DNA from: a virus
Strand: one strand, 5' to 3'
DNA: 38,412 nt
IMG/VR virus record: IMGVR_UViG_3300023116_000116
Location: 1 to 38,412 of that record
Position numbers and translations under genes: made by a program. The notes under the pieces were generated by a model that made no database searches, had not been told where the DNA came from, and saw only the letters and a list, made by a program, of their open reading frames with translations. Shown in pieces: positions 25,388 to 33,533 of this stretch. Each line of letters begins with the position of its first letter. Position 1 is the first letter of the stretch.

Positions 25388-25814
25388 TTGTAAATTTTAC
25401 CTCTTGTGTTTCTAAAAATTGTTCAGCTAAGGTAACATAACACCCTAACCAGTTTATATACATATGTTTTTTGTAAAGTGGCTTTCTTGTCGTTGCCACA
25501 TACCATTGAGAGTGGTTTTCTTTAAAGAATAGTATGGGCTCTTGTTGCATTTCTTGAGCCTGTTTTACTAGCTTTGACCACCAACCTACAAATTTATTAC
25601 TCTTTTGAGTAAATATTTTGTGATTGAAGGACATATCTCTATAGAATTTTACTTCAATAGTAAATAAATTATGTTTGTGGGCTACCATCAAATCGCCTTT
25701 GATTTTACCACTACCAGAACCAGGCGTCTGTACGAACGCCTCGCCTGTATGTCTATGTAACATTCCTGCTACTTTGATTTCTGCGTCGTTTCCTTTTCGT
25801 CTACCATTAACCAT
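25326..25814 (-). CDS. PD-(D/E)XK nuclease, Hjc-type Holliday junction resolvase-like (162 aa)
   Basis: N-terminal GRRKGNDAEIKVAGMLH with the conserved Gly and Glu, SGSGKIKGDLMVAHKH with the catalytic Asp, and FTIEVKFYR with the E-x-K of the PD-(D/E)XK core, in the order seen in archaeal-type Hjc resolvases and related endonucleases. Likely resolves branched DNA during recombination-linked replication. The ATG at 25814 overlaps the glutaredoxin stop. Next to the SbcCD-like genes and flap exonuclease, consistent with a recombination module. Could also be a different PD-(D/E)XK nuclease, since only the core can be matched by eye. Confidence 0.7.
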   Translation of the reverse strand: MVNGRRKGNDAEIKVAGMLHRHTGEAFVQTPGSGSGKIKGDLMVAHKHNLFTIEVKFYRDMSFNHKIFTQKSNKFVGWWSKLVKQAQEMQQEPILFFKENHSQWYVATTRKPLYKKHMYINWLGCYVTLAEQFLETQEVKFTNGDTVYEPWKANPEWELIDC

Positions 25815-26037
25815 TTAGCACCTTCTCGAGTTCTAAGTAACCACCTATAAGCTCGCCATCTACAAATATTTGTGGGAAGGTTCTTGCTTGTGGAAATAAC
25901 TCTCTTACATCTGCTGGTTGAAACTCTTTGCCCATTGTATTGTAAACAACTTCATGAACTGAATTATGATTCTCTGCCATCATTTTTGCTTTTGAACACG
26001 CAGGACAATTTGGTATACTATATATTTCTACTTTCAT
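25807..26037 (-). CDS. Glutaredoxin (76 aa)
   Basis: Thioredoxin-fold dithiol reductase with active site CPAC (Cys11, Cys14) after a beta strand (KVEIYSIPN), and the cis-Pro region TFPQIFVDGELIGGYLELEKV typical of glutaredoxins of the NrdH/Grx type. Expected to reduce the C-terminal Cys pair of the phage NrdA, three genes away in the same arm. Joined to the SbcC-like gene at a TAATG overlap. It is a full-length short glutaredoxin. Confidence 0.9.
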   Translation of the reverse strand: MKVEIYSIPNCPACSKAKMMAENHNSVHEVVYNTMGKEFQPADVRELFPQARTFPQIFVDGELIGGYLELEKVLNG

Positions 26038-27851
26038 TAGTCTAACCTCGATATATTATTTTCTTTTATAATTTCAATTTTTTCTAAGAGTGGGTGAGTC
26101 CAGCCATGAGAAACCAAATAAGTATTTAGATTTTCTTCTTTTAGCAGGACTTCCACTACTTTTTCTTTTCCTTGTTCATCTAGTGCTTGATTTACTTCAT
26201 CAAGAAAGAGAACATTAATTTGACTTCTACTTATTGAAGTCATCAGTTTTCTAATGGCGACTAACGTTGCAATATTTACTCTTGCTAGTTCACCTGAAGA
26301 AAGTGCAAGTATATCAATAATATTTCCATTATCAGATACTTCCACATTTAGTTTATCGTTTGTTACAACGAAATTTATACTGAATCTACCATCACTAAAC
26401 TCTGCTAAATACTCATTCGTAAGTATTTCTAGTTCTTTAACAAGGGACTCTATTTTGTATGCGAGGAGTCCGTTTGTTGAGAAAGCTTTTTTAAGTGTTT
26501 CAAGTATCGCCAGTTTGTTTTCTGAACTTTCCAGTGCATTCTCGAGTTGAGTAAGTTGCTCTTGAAATTGTCCAGTTTGCTCAAGAATAATCCCAATTCT
26601 TGTATTGTGTCTTTCTCTTTGTTCATTTTCTTCTACTACTTTTTGGATTTTATTCCTAGTTTCCAAAATCCTTGAACGAAGGTCAGCAATTTCTCTTTCA
26701 AGTTTTTCTTTGTTGATAGCTTTTGAGGGGAGGCTGTTGTCAATAGACCTGTAGAGGTTTTCCCAATCTTCGATATCTTGTTTTGCTTTCCTATGATTTT
26801 CATTATTTTCTATTACCTTTGCATATTTTTCTTGTTCTTTTCCAATTATGCTTTCGACATTTTTAACTCTGCTTTCGTGTTCTGTAAGCGACTGCCTAAC
26901 AAATGTTTGGTCAATAGACTGCTCACATGTAGGACACTCAGCGTCTTTCATTTCTGCCAACTCTTTATATTTGTCTAGCATTTTTTGCTCATGCATAAGC
27001 TCACTCTTCCAACCTCCTAAAGCAGTGAGTTGTTGGCTGGCATCTATTTTTTCTGGGTTAGCTTGCAGTAAACGTTTTGCAGAATCAATGTCAATATTTT
27101 TTAACTGTTGTTTCAGATTTTCATTCTGATTTATTTTTTTATTCTTTTCGGAGATATTTTCAAATTCTATTTGTAGAGAACGCAAAGATTCCTCGTCTTC
27201 TTCCGACTCAAATGGTAAATCCATTTTTGAAAGTATGGAAGTATCTTCGAGAATATTGTCTTCTAACCATTTCTCAATTGTTGCAATTTTGGCGTTGCTT
27301 GCTGTAATATCACTAGACGCTAGGCGTACTTCTTCTTTGAATATTTCAAAGTAAGAAACATACTCGTCAAGTTTCAACAAGTCAATTAAGAACTTTTTAC
27401 GGTTTGTATCTGTTGCAGTTAAGAACTGTAGCGATGCATTAGTATTTTGATAGACTAACTGTGAAAAAGTTTTGAAATCAATTCCAAGAACTTCTCCTAA
27501 TGTTTTGTAAGTATTAGACGCTGTGTGCGAACTAATATCTTCTCCATTTTTTGTTAGCTTACATTTGAGTGTTGCACGCCGTATAACAGTAATGTTATAT
27601 ACATCACTGTCAACAGTAAACTCGAGACTAATATCATATCCTTTGTTAACATATCTATTTGCTATATCCGCCTTTTTAACATTTTTACTATTTTTATTAA
27701 ATAGTATTTCTTCTAAAATTAATGGAATAGATGACTTACCTACTCCATTTGTACCCACTAATTGTGTAAGGGTGTCTTTTGATAAATCTATTTCATTACC
27801 TTCCCCGTATGAAAAGCAATTATCCCATTTCAACTTCTGAAGAATAATCAT
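26037..27851 (-). CDS. SbcC/Rad50-like nuclease ATPase (T4 gp46-like, 604 aa)
   Basis: ATPase subunit of a Mre11/Rad50-type nuclease for end resection and recombination-dependent replication. Seen: Walker A GTNGVGKSS (33-41), long coiled coils with a zinc hook CPTC (306-309) in the middle, ABC signature LSSGELARVNIA, Walker B VLFLDEVNQALDEQG and a switch His in LVSHGW near the C-terminus. Length and layout match T4 gp46. An AGGAG lies eight bases before the ATG at 27851, and the start overlaps the gp47-like gene by 32 bases. Works with the phosphoesterase encoded just upstream in the transcript. Confidence 0.95.
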   Translation of the reverse strand: MIILQKLKWDNCFSYGEGNEIDLSKDTLTQLVGTNGVGKSSIPLILEEILFNKNSKNVKKADIANRYVNKGYDISLEFTVDSDVYNITVIRRATLKCKLTKNGEDISSHTASNTYKTLGEVLGIDFKTFSQLVYQNTNASLQFLTATDTNRKKFLIDLLKLDEYVSYFEIFKEEVRLASSDITASNAKIATIEKWLEDNILEDTSILSKMDLPFESEEDEESLRSLQIEFENISEKNKKINQNENLKQQLKNIDIDSAKRLLQANPEKIDASQQLTALGGWKSELMHEQKMLDKYKELAEMKDAECPTCEQSIDQTFVRQSLTEHESRVKNVESIIGKEQEKYAKVIENNENHRKAKQDIEDWENLYRSIDNSLPSKAINKEKLEREIADLRSRILETRNKIQKVVEENEQRERHNTRIGIILEQTGQFQEQLTQLENALESSENKLAILETLKKAFSTNGLLAYKIESLVKELEILTNEYLAEFSDGRFSINFVVTNDKLNVEVSDNGNIIDILALSSGELARVNIATLVAIRKLMTSISRSQINVLFLDEVNQALDEQGKEKVVEVLLKEENLNTYLVSHGWTHPLLEKIEIIKENNISRLD

Positions 27852-28779
27852 TGAAAACTCCTATAATATTTTTAATTTTTTCATCATCAAAGTTAAGTAT
27901 TTCTTTTAAATACATAACTAACTCGTCAGAAATAGAAAGGTCTGATGTTAAATTTAATGTAGCGTCAATCTCTCTACGAACTACTTTTTTATCAAGTAAT
28001 TCTGAGTTCTTGACTTTAGCTAAATCTTGTACATCTCCCTCTAGTTCATAGATAGTATGATGAAATTCAGTTTGTATCATTTCATTCGGGTCTTCCACAG
28101 TCTTACGAATAAGTTGTGGTAAGTTGAATTTATGCCATGTCCAATCATTCATTTGATTAGGGTTAATTATTAGATAACCCGTTTGGACTTCGCTTCTGTG
28201 AAAAGATGTTGTCATTGGACTTCCTGGATACACAATATTTCGTTGAGTATTCTCGTGAGCATGTAAGTCTCCAGCAAATACAACATCAAACTTATCAAAT
28301 CTATCTAAATCTACTTCTGGTACTACATGAGGTGGTATTTCTCCACGAACATGAGTAAATAAAACATCTGCTTGGATGCTTTCTATTTGTTTCTTTTTAT
28401 GCAAATCCGCATAGGGAAGAATTGCCCAATTATCCTCGTAGTGTGTTTCTGTTACTACTTCTACTAGAGGATTTATACTATTTGTGGCACGAATTAAATT
28501 ACTAAAAAATGTATGATTTTTTCTAGTTGCTTCGTGGTTTCCATCATAAATAATTGTTCTTACTTTTTGTTGTTTAACAAAATCAAAGTAAAGAGTAAGT
28601 TCATCCATAGAAGGAACTCTATCAAATAAATCTCCGCCTATGATATGTAAGGAAACATTATGTTCGTCAATAGCATCTTGCACTTGTTCAAAAAACATTT
28701 GATATCTAGCACAAGCCCATGCTGTGGGGACATTTTTTTGTCCTAATTTAATATGCCAATCTGCTGTAAATAAAATCAT
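27820..28779 (-). CDS. SbcD/Mre11-like nuclease (T4 gp47-like, 319 aa)
   Basis: Calcineurin-like metallophosphoesterase, partner of the SbcC-like ATPase. Motifs in order: TADWHI (D-x-H, residues 5-8), GGDLFDR (48-54), DGNHEA (79-84), THVRGE, and GDLHAHE. These bind the two metals for DNA cleavage. A helical C-terminal part (QDLAKVKNSELLDKKV onwards) fits the Rad50-binding region. It starts with an ATGA overlap on the methyltransferase stop. Length is close to T4 gp47 (339). Confidence 0.95.
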   Translation of the reverse strand: MILFTADWHIKLGQKNVPTAWACARYQMFFEQVQDAIDEHNVSLHIIGGDLFDRVPSMDELTLYFDFVKQQKVRTIIYDGNHEATRKNHTFFSNLIRATNSINPLVEVVTETHYEDNWAILPYADLHKKKQIESIQADVLFTHVRGEIPPHVVPEVDLDRFDKFDVVFAGDLHAHENTQRNIVYPGSPMTTSFHRSEVQTGYLIINPNQMNDWTWHKFNLPQLIRKTVEDPNEMIQTEFHHTIYELEGDVQDLAKVKNSELLDKKVVRREIDATLNLTSDLSISDELVMYLKEILNFDDEKIKNIIGVFNDYSSEVEMG

Positions 28780-29276
28780 TTAATCCACCTAAGTCCATGT
28801 AATTGTTTTATGTCTGACCATATAAACCAAGCGTAATCAGTAGAGTCAGTTCCACTGCCTGTAAATGAAGGTCTTTTACTAAGTACGACCAGCCCATCAG
28901 GTGTAAATTGTTTCCAAAAATCATGTCTTGCTTGGCTTCCTAAAAAATTAATTCTTAATAACATGATTACTGTTGAAGCACACGCTATGGAGTGCTCAAT
29001 AAATTCTCTTGCAATACTAAAGGGTGGATTGGTGAGGATTAAATCTACCTCACCATCCCACTCAAAATAATCTTTGCCTTCTTGAATTTCTGTCCAAGAA
29101 GTCTTGATTCCTTTGTTTTGTAGAAAAGATACTATTCTGCCATCTCCTTTGCATGGTTCATGCGCAGTCTTAAATTGACTCCAATCAATAGGGAGTTTTT
29201 CGTAACACCACTCAGGAGTTGGATAAAAATCGTATGCGTTTCTAGGCAACGAAGTCCTCGCCTGGTTGCCATTCAC
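28776..29276 (-). CDS. DNA N6-adenine methyltransferase-like (166 aa)
   Basis: SAM-dependent methyltransferase with motif I-like AHEPCKGDGRIVSFL (residues ~39-53), an acidic VDLILTNPPFSIAREF (motif IV N-P-P-F, catalytic) and DGLVVLSKRPSFTGSG as a later motif. NPPF is diagnostic of N6-adenine (or N4-cytosine) methylases. Could protect phage DNA from host restriction. Start: GTG at 29276 overlaps the peroxiredoxin gene by 35 bases; a TTG at 29249 has a better Shine-Dalgarno (GCGAGGA, five bases upstream) and would begin at PRNAYDFYPTP. No target-recognition domain is visible, so a short solitary enzyme. Confidence 0.8.
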   Translation of the reverse strand: MNGNQARTSLPRNAYDFYPTPEWCYEKLPIDWSQFKTAHEPCKGDGRIVSFLQNKGIKTSWTEIQEGKDYFEWDGEVDLILTNPPFSIAREFIEHSIACASTVIMLLRINFLGSQARHDFWKQFTPDGLVVLSKRPSFTGSGTDSTDYAWFIWSDIKQLHGLRWIK

Positions 29277-29763
29277 AACCTGTTAATCCACCAGCTTTAA
29301 TTGCTTGTAGAGTTCTAAGTACTTCGTTGGCATTTCTGCCTGTATCAAGTGCATTTACACTTACGTGCTGTACAATATCATTTCTATCTATGATATATGT
29401 GGCTCTATAGCAAACACCTGCTTCTTCGTTTACTATTCCAAGTTTAGAAGACAGTCCTAAACCGCAATCTGCAGCTAAAGAGTGTTTGATGTTGCCAATG
29501 AGTTCATTATCTTGTTTCCAAGCTAATTTACAGAACTCATTGTCGCCACTTATACCGATTACATTAGCTTCATCAACTAATATATCCATACCTGCAATTT
29601 CTGTAGGGCAGATAAAAGTGAAATCTTTAGGATAGAAGTAGACTACTGTAAAGTCATGTTTCAATGGTTCATAATGCTCAGTAACTGATACTTGTACAAA
29701 CTCATTATTTTCATTAACACCCTGCAAAGTAAATGCAGGAAACTTCTCACCTACTCCAATCAT
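29242..29763 (-). CDS. Peroxiredoxin, AhpC/TSA family (173 aa)
   Basis: Reduces peroxides with a cysteine thiol. Seen: YFYPKDFTFICPTEIAGM with peroxidatic Cys52 and the P-x-x-x-T-x-x-C signature (Pro45, Thr49, Cys52), and a C-terminal resolving-type Cys163 in GGLTGCEWQPG. RATYIIDRNDIVQHVSVN is the conserved core strand pair. The product is a full-length typical 2-Cys form. It starts with an ATGA overlap on the SSB stop, with GAGGAG upstream. A redox partner could be the phage glutaredoxin. Unusual as a phage gene; likely an auxiliary metabolic gene against oxidative stress, which is inference. Confidence 0.9.
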   Translation of the reverse strand: MIGVGEKFPAFTLQGVNENNEFVQVSVTEHYEPLKHDFTVVYFYPKDFTFICPTEIAGMDILVDEANVIGISGDNEFCKLAWKQDNELIGNIKHSLAADCGLGLSSKLGIVNEEAGVCYRATYIIDRNDIVQHVSVNALDTGRNANEVLRTLQAIKAGGLTGCEWQPGEDFVA

Positions 29764-30392
29764 GATACGTCAAACTCCTCTGAAATTTCTTCAGAAACAG
29801 AGCCTTCTTCGTTATTGATTCTTCTTAGAAGCTCTAACTGTGCATCAGCAGTAGGTCTTGGTAGGACATCGTCCATAGACTTTAGATTTGCAACTAAGTC
29901 TTTTTCCCAATCTTCAAGTTCTCTTGGTTTGCACTTAAGAACTTGTAGTTGATACTCAACATTAAACACCTGCGGACCAGTTTTCTTTCTTTTGAAATGA
30001 ATATCGTAACCAGTCACTGGGTCTGTTGGGTCGCCTAATTCTTCCATCGCTACTATGATTTGGTCGAATAGTTTTCTTTTTAGATTAAGAACTTTTACAC
30101 TTTTATCAGCGTAGTCAATGCACTGGACGGCATAAGACCATCCACATTTTAAGTCTGGATAAAAGTCGCGAACATGGTCATGTTCTACATTATTGAAAGT
30201 TTCTGAGTTTCTATCAAACGCTAAACATTCCATAGGAATATTCTTGTTGTTTTCACCCTTAATCCAATAGACATATCTAGGTAATAAATCACCTACTAGT
30301 CTAACATGATGATCCTCACCACTAGAATAGTTGTAAGTATCGATTTTTTCTTTTTGGGCTGAGCCCTTGGTTTTATTAAAATTTATTGCCAT
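29760..30392 (-). CDS. Single-stranded DNA-binding protein, T4 gp32-like (210 aa)
   Basis: Coats ssDNA during replication. Seen: a basic N-terminal arm (NFNKTKGSAQKEK), an OB-fold-like core (HHVRLVGDLLPRYVYWI, NIPMECLAFDRN, LKCGWSYAVQCIDYADKSVK) and a strongly acidic C-terminal tail (EEGSVSEEISEEFDVS) of the kind used by SSBs to recruit partners. The core resembles gp32-like SSBs of phages, without obvious zinc ligands. GAGG lies about seven bases before the ATG. It overlaps the preceding small gene by 17 bases and is an early gene after promoter P2. Confidence 0.75.
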   Translation of the reverse strand: MAINFNKTKGSAQKEKIDTYNYSSGEDHHVRLVGDLLPRYVYWIKGENNKNIPMECLAFDRNSETFNNVEHDHVRDFYPDLKCGWSYAVQCIDYADKSVKVLNLKRKLFDQIIVAMEELGDPTDPVTGYDIHFKRKKTGPQVFNVEYQLQVLKCKPRELEDWEKDLVANLKSMDDVLPRPTADAQLELLRRINNEEGSVSEEISEEFDVS

Positions 30393-30786
30393 TAGTTTTC
30401 CTCAATGTCTCCTCGAAACAAAAGTGAATCCGACCATCTTTTATTTCAAGCAGTCTGTTATTTATTAAAATATCTTCTGAAACTGGACATTCCAGAAGGT
30501 CTAGTGTGGTGTCTTTACTATTTACATAGTTGTGATAATTGCGAAAGGACGCGACACCTGCATACTCTGCAACTTCTTTATCACTACATGCTCGACCGAC
30601 TTCAAGTAATTCTTTCGGATTCAGTAAGAACGACTTACCGCCAAATCGATACTGATAAAACTTAAAAGTCTTATCATAATAATTTTTAGGTTGAATCTTG
30701 TAAGTTATAATACGAAGGATTTGAATAATGTCATTGACATTTCCTTTGCTTATTTTTACAATCTTATTCCAGTCATATAGTAACAT
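30376..30786 (-). CDS. Unknown phage protein at promoter P2 (136 aa)
   Basis: No recognised family. Small, soluble, mixed alpha/beta product: LLYDWNKIVKISKGNVNDII, YKFYQYRFGGKSFLLNPKEL, ACSDKEVAEYAGVASFRNYH, ending DGRIHFCFEETLRKTNG. The last parts look like a helix-turn-helix-like region (residues ~70-95), which could bind nucleic acid, but this is weak. The ATG (30784-30786) falls three bases after the -10 box of P2, upstream of the expected transcription start, and no alternative in-frame start is available early in the gene, so it would be leaderless or use read-through transcripts. Overlaps the SSB gene by 17 bases. Confidence 0.65.
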   Translation of the reverse strand: MLLYDWNKIVKISKGNVNDIIQILRIITYKIQPKNYYDKTFKFYQYRFGGKSFLLNPKELLEVGRACSDKEVAEYAGVASFRNYHNYVNSKDTTLDLLECPVSEDILINNRLLEIKDGRIHFCFEETLRKTNGNKF

Positions 30787-30788
30787 AT

Positions 30789-30828
30789 ATTATATCAAAT
30801 TTTTAAGCGTGTGTCAAGAACTATTTTT
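30789..30828 (-). promoter_or_regulatory. Consensus sigma70-type promoter P2 (leftward)
   Basis: On the - strand: TTGACA (30817-30812), 17-base spacer, TATAAT (30794-30789), both perfect consensus. The upstream 17 bases AAAAATAGTTCTTGACA (30828-30812) are identical to those of P1, and TTTGATATAAT at the -10 is also shared. The -35 box contains the TGA stop of the upstream glycosyltransferase gene. Confidence 0.9.
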
Positions 30829-31761
30829 CTCAGGTGTAGTACCATCTGAAGTTCCTGGATTAGGAGCATCTTGTTTATTCTCAACCCCAAGTAGTCTTCC
30901 TCTTCTTACCTTGTCGAGATGCTCTGGGTCAAGAGTAGCATGAACACCAGCTTGTGCCATTTTTACAATACTACCTTGGTAAACATAACTACCGCAATGC
31001 ATTAGTTCTACTAATGGTAATGCCCATATATCTACTCCAAAGTTTCTTACAGTTTCTGAAAACATATAATCTTCTGATAAATATCTATTTTGATGATTAA
31101 TAATACAATCAAAATATGCCATTATTTGTTCACCTCGTTCAAATTCTCCCTCTCTTAAATGGTCAGGAGTGTATAGTCTTTCAGGGTGGTGCTTATCATA
31201 TTCTTCAAATACAGACCTATGTACAAACATAAATCCTGTTGCACCTTCTTTAATTTTTACTGGCTCAAACACAGGTGCTTGTCCGTTTGGATATGCCTCT
31301 GGTAAAGCATTAAATACCATATCTCCTGCAACTTTTTCTAAATCTGTAGGACTATCATCATAGTTTCCAGTTTTGGCTGCGTGTAATACTTTTTCCCAAG
31401 CAATAGTTTTCTTTGGATATAATGCACAAAAAACTTGCATTTCAGGATTTTCTGCTAATAAATGCCACATATAGATTAAATCCATTGCATTCCACGCTAT
31501 ATCACTATCTATAAATAGTAAGTAATCGCAGTCACTTTTTAAGAAGTTTGCGACACAATAGTTTCTAGCGCGAGTAATTAGACTTTCATTAAACATATAA
31601 TAAATTTGTAAATGAAGCCCATGAGTCATACATACAGCTGTAGTATCCATTAAGGACTTAGTGTATAGTCCGTGGCACTGACCGCCATACATAGGTGTTG
31701 CTAAATACACTTTGCTTTTACGCATTTCCTCTATATTTAGCTGAATTTCTTTTGATGTCAT
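30814..31761 (-). CDS. GT-A fold glycosyltransferase-like protein (315 aa)
   Basis: N-terminal KVYLATPMYGGQCHGLYTKS, then an alpha/beta stretch and the DXD-like metal motif LLFIDSDIAWN (Asp85, Asp87), followed by FCALYPKKTI and GATGFMFVHRSVFEEYDKHH, a layout seen in phage and cyanophage GT-A transferases of the Anp1/GT2 kind. Contains a SEDYMFSETVRNFGVDIW segment resembling the acceptor-binding/catalytic-base SED motif. The C-terminal ~40 residues are polar and disordered. The stop codon is within the -35 box of promoter P2. Starts just inside the 3' end of the helicase gene (4-base overlap). Substrate unknown. Confidence 0.7.
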   Translation of the reverse strand: MTSKEIQLNIEEMRKSKVYLATPMYGGQCHGLYTKSLMDTTAVCMTHGLHLQIYYMFNESLITRARNYCVANFLKSDCDYLLFIDSDIAWNAMDLIYMWHLLAENPEMQVFCALYPKKTIAWEKVLHAAKTGNYDDSPTDLEKVAGDMVFNALPEAYPNGQAPVFEPVKIKEGATGFMFVHRSVFEEYDKHHPERLYTPDHLREGEFERGEQIMAYFDCIINHQNRYLSEDYMFSETVRNFGVDIWALPLVELMHCGSYVYQGSIVKMAQAGVHATLDPEHLDKVRRGRLLGVENKQDAPNPGTSDGTTPEKNSS

Positions 31762-33038
31762 AAAATTTTTACCTCGTAATCTTGTTTTAGATAATACCCC
31801 ATTCGGGCATTAGCTTGTCTCGCCGCAGTCTTTCCTTTCAAATGAATATCAACTACTACAGGAGTTTGTTTATTTTCTATTTTTCTTATAACTCTACCAA
31901 TCAACTGAGTGAGTAATGGTTCATTATTTACTGGTGTTCCTAACACTAAACAACTTAAGTCATTTAATGATATTCCTTCAGAGAAAATTGACTGTGTTCC
32001 AAATAAAATATTTTTATTTCCTTTTATTTGCTCCATTACTTTTTCTCTATCAGTAAATTCCATATCTCCTGTAATTGATACAGCTTTGTCCCCGCAAAGT
32101 CTAGCACACGCCTTTAGAAATGCAACTCTATCTGACACTACTAATACTTTGTGACCTTGTGCAGCATACTTTGAAGCAATCAAAGATACGCTGTGGACGT
32201 ATTCTTCATTGTAGGCTAAGTGATTAATCCTCTCCGCCCACGGAGTAAAAGAACCGTCTAAAAATCTAATATCAGATTTTATTATATGAATCTCTGGTAT
32301 TAAATAATTTTCTTTTGGTGGTTTCATTACATTGTGACCAAAGTAATCACGAAAAACCACATGACGACCATCTTTTCGTTCGAGTGTTCCTGTCAAGCCT
32401 ATCTTATAACGAGTAGGCATTTCGTCTACTATTCGTGTAAAAGTAGGACTACTGACATGATGCATTTCGTCTAAAATCAATGTCCCAAACTCTTGTTTTA
32501 GATCGTCCATTCGTCGGTACAATGTTTGGATATTGCCGACACAGATAGGGGCTTTTATATTAAATTGTCCACTACCTATTCTGCCTGCTTGTATTCCAAA
32601 GCATTTTTTTACCTCTTTTTCCCACTGATTTCTTAAGTTAGTTGTGTGGGTAACAACTAATGTTTTTTGACCAAGTTTCGCTGCGATAGCTAAACCTGTA
32701 AATGTCTTTCCCCAACTTACCCAAGCGTTAATTATAGAATTGTCTTGGACTTCGTCATGTACTATCTTTTGGCTTGGTCGTAAATCAAACTTAAATTTTT
32801 CATGTTCTACTGGCACTGAAACTCTTTTATCGACTATTTCGTATTCGTCTGGTATCAAATCCATTCTTCCAATAGGTATGGAAATTAAACCTTCTTTTAT
32901 AAAACGAATTGTTTTAAATACTAAAGGCGGGTCTGATGGTATTCTAGGTGCAATAGTATAAGTCAGTTCCTTTTCGATAGAATTGTGCAAATCTTTATTT
33001 ACACTCATGTATATTCTGTTACTAAGAACTGCTTTCAT
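31758..33038 (-). CDS. SF2 DEAD/DEAH-type helicase (UvsW-like, 426 aa)
   Basis: Unwinds branched DNA. Motifs: LRPSQ (Q-like, ~87-91), Walker A variant SWGKTF (108-113), TTLVVTH-type motif Ia region (TLVVTHTTNLRNQW), DEMH (190-193), GLTGTLERKDG (motif III/SAT-type replaced by TGT), LVVSDRVAFLKAC, FGTQSIFSEGISL and motif VI QLIGRVIRK. Length and order resemble T4 UvsW and the phage SF2 recombination helicases. The ATG at 33038 overlaps the cytidylyltransferase stop by 17 bases. Fits the recombination-dependent replication set with the SbcCD-like pair. Confidence 0.9.
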   Translation of the reverse strand: MKAVLSNRIYMSVNKDLHNSIEKELTYTIAPRIPSDPPLVFKTIRFIKEGLISIPIGRMDLIPDEYEIVDKRVSVPVEHEKFKFDLRPSQKIVHDEVQDNSIINAWVSWGKTFTGLAIAAKLGQKTLVVTHTTNLRNQWEKEVKKCFGIQAGRIGSGQFNIKAPICVGNIQTLYRRMDDLKQEFGTLILDEMHHVSSPTFTRIVDEMPTRYKIGLTGTLERKDGRHVVFRDYFGHNVMKPPKENYLIPEIHIIKSDIRFLDGSFTPWAERINHLAYNEEYVHSVSLIASKYAAQGHKVLVVSDRVAFLKACARLCGDKAVSITGDMEFTDREKVMEQIKGNKNILFGTQSIFSEGISLNDLSCLVLGTPVNNEPLLTQLIGRVIRKIENKQTPVVVDIHLKGKTAARQANARMGYYLKQDYEVKIL

Positions 33039-33420
33039 ATATCTTGTTTCTCAAATTCGTACTAGAAAAAGAGTGCTGTCTACTTGTATAAAAAATCTCG
33101 TGCAATCCTTTACCTGTAAAATGTCTGTCGACATAATCCTCTCCAACAAATCGAAGATGTATTTTTGTAGCTTCTAGTAAATCTAATAGACTTTGTTCTG
33201 TATCATATGGAATAATCTCGTCTACGTACTTACAGGCTCTTAACTGTATATATCGTTCATATACTGATTGCACAGGCTTATTCTTTTTCTGCCTATCAAT
33301 AGTAGGGTCTGTTTGTAATCCTACTATTAAGTAATCACAATTTTCTTTTGCTTCTTTTAGCATTACAATATGTCCAGCATGAAGTAAATCAAAAGCGCCA
33401 CAGGTAAATCCTATACTCAT
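33022..33420 (-). CDS. Cytidylyltransferase-like nucleotidyltransferase (TagD/RfaE-C type, 132 aa)
   Basis: Transfers a nucleotidyl group onto a phosphate (e.g. CTP + glycerol-3-phosphate in TagD, heptose-1-P in HldE). Seen: GFTCGAFDLLHAGHIVML with the HxGH signature (H14-A-G-H), YLIVGLQTDPTID, and a C-terminal HSFSSTNLRNKI that matches the ISSTxLR/RTTGIS-type motif. A complete single-domain enzyme. It sits between an AsnB-type amidotransferase and the helicase, and could supply an activated alditol or sugar to the phage's transferases. Starts with an ATGA overlap on the small gene upstream. Substrate unknown. Confidence 0.85.
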   Translation of the reverse strand: MSIGFTCGAFDLLHAGHIVMLKEAKENCDYLIVGLQTDPTIDRQKKNKPVQSVYERYIQLRACKYVDEIIPYDTEQSLLDLLEATKIHLRFVGEDYVDRHFTGKGLHEIFYTSRQHSFSSTNLRNKIYESSS

Positions 33421-33533
33421 ATTTTTACTCCTGCCCTTCTTGCATCTTGTTTTCTTCCTTGTTCTCTAATTTTTCTACTCTTTTCTGATATTGGTCTCAA
33501 CATCCATAAGTAATCATTTTTTGCTGTTTTCAT
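33417..33533 (-). CDS. Very small basic protein (38 aa)
   Basis: Fills the gap between the amidotransferase and cytidylyltransferase genes. The ATG (33533) overlaps the 3' end of the amidotransferase by 20 bases and the TGA overlaps the next start as ATGA (33417-33420). The product starts MKTAKNDYLWMLRPISEKSR and ends RKQDARRAGVKI: about a third Lys/Arg, one hydrophobic Trp/Met/Leu patch. Double overlap matches the gene packing seen throughout this strand. Function unknown; no homology recognised. It could also be a non-translated linker. Confidence 0.5.
   Translation of the reverse strand: MKTAKNDYLWMLRPISEKSRKIREQGRKQDARRAGVKI

Noticed and set aside
28000-28040. A GAGTTCTTGACT sequence on the + strand resembling the shared -35 element
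   Set aside because: It is within the SbcD-like gene, lacks the AAAAATA extension and has no TATAAT 17 bases downstream.
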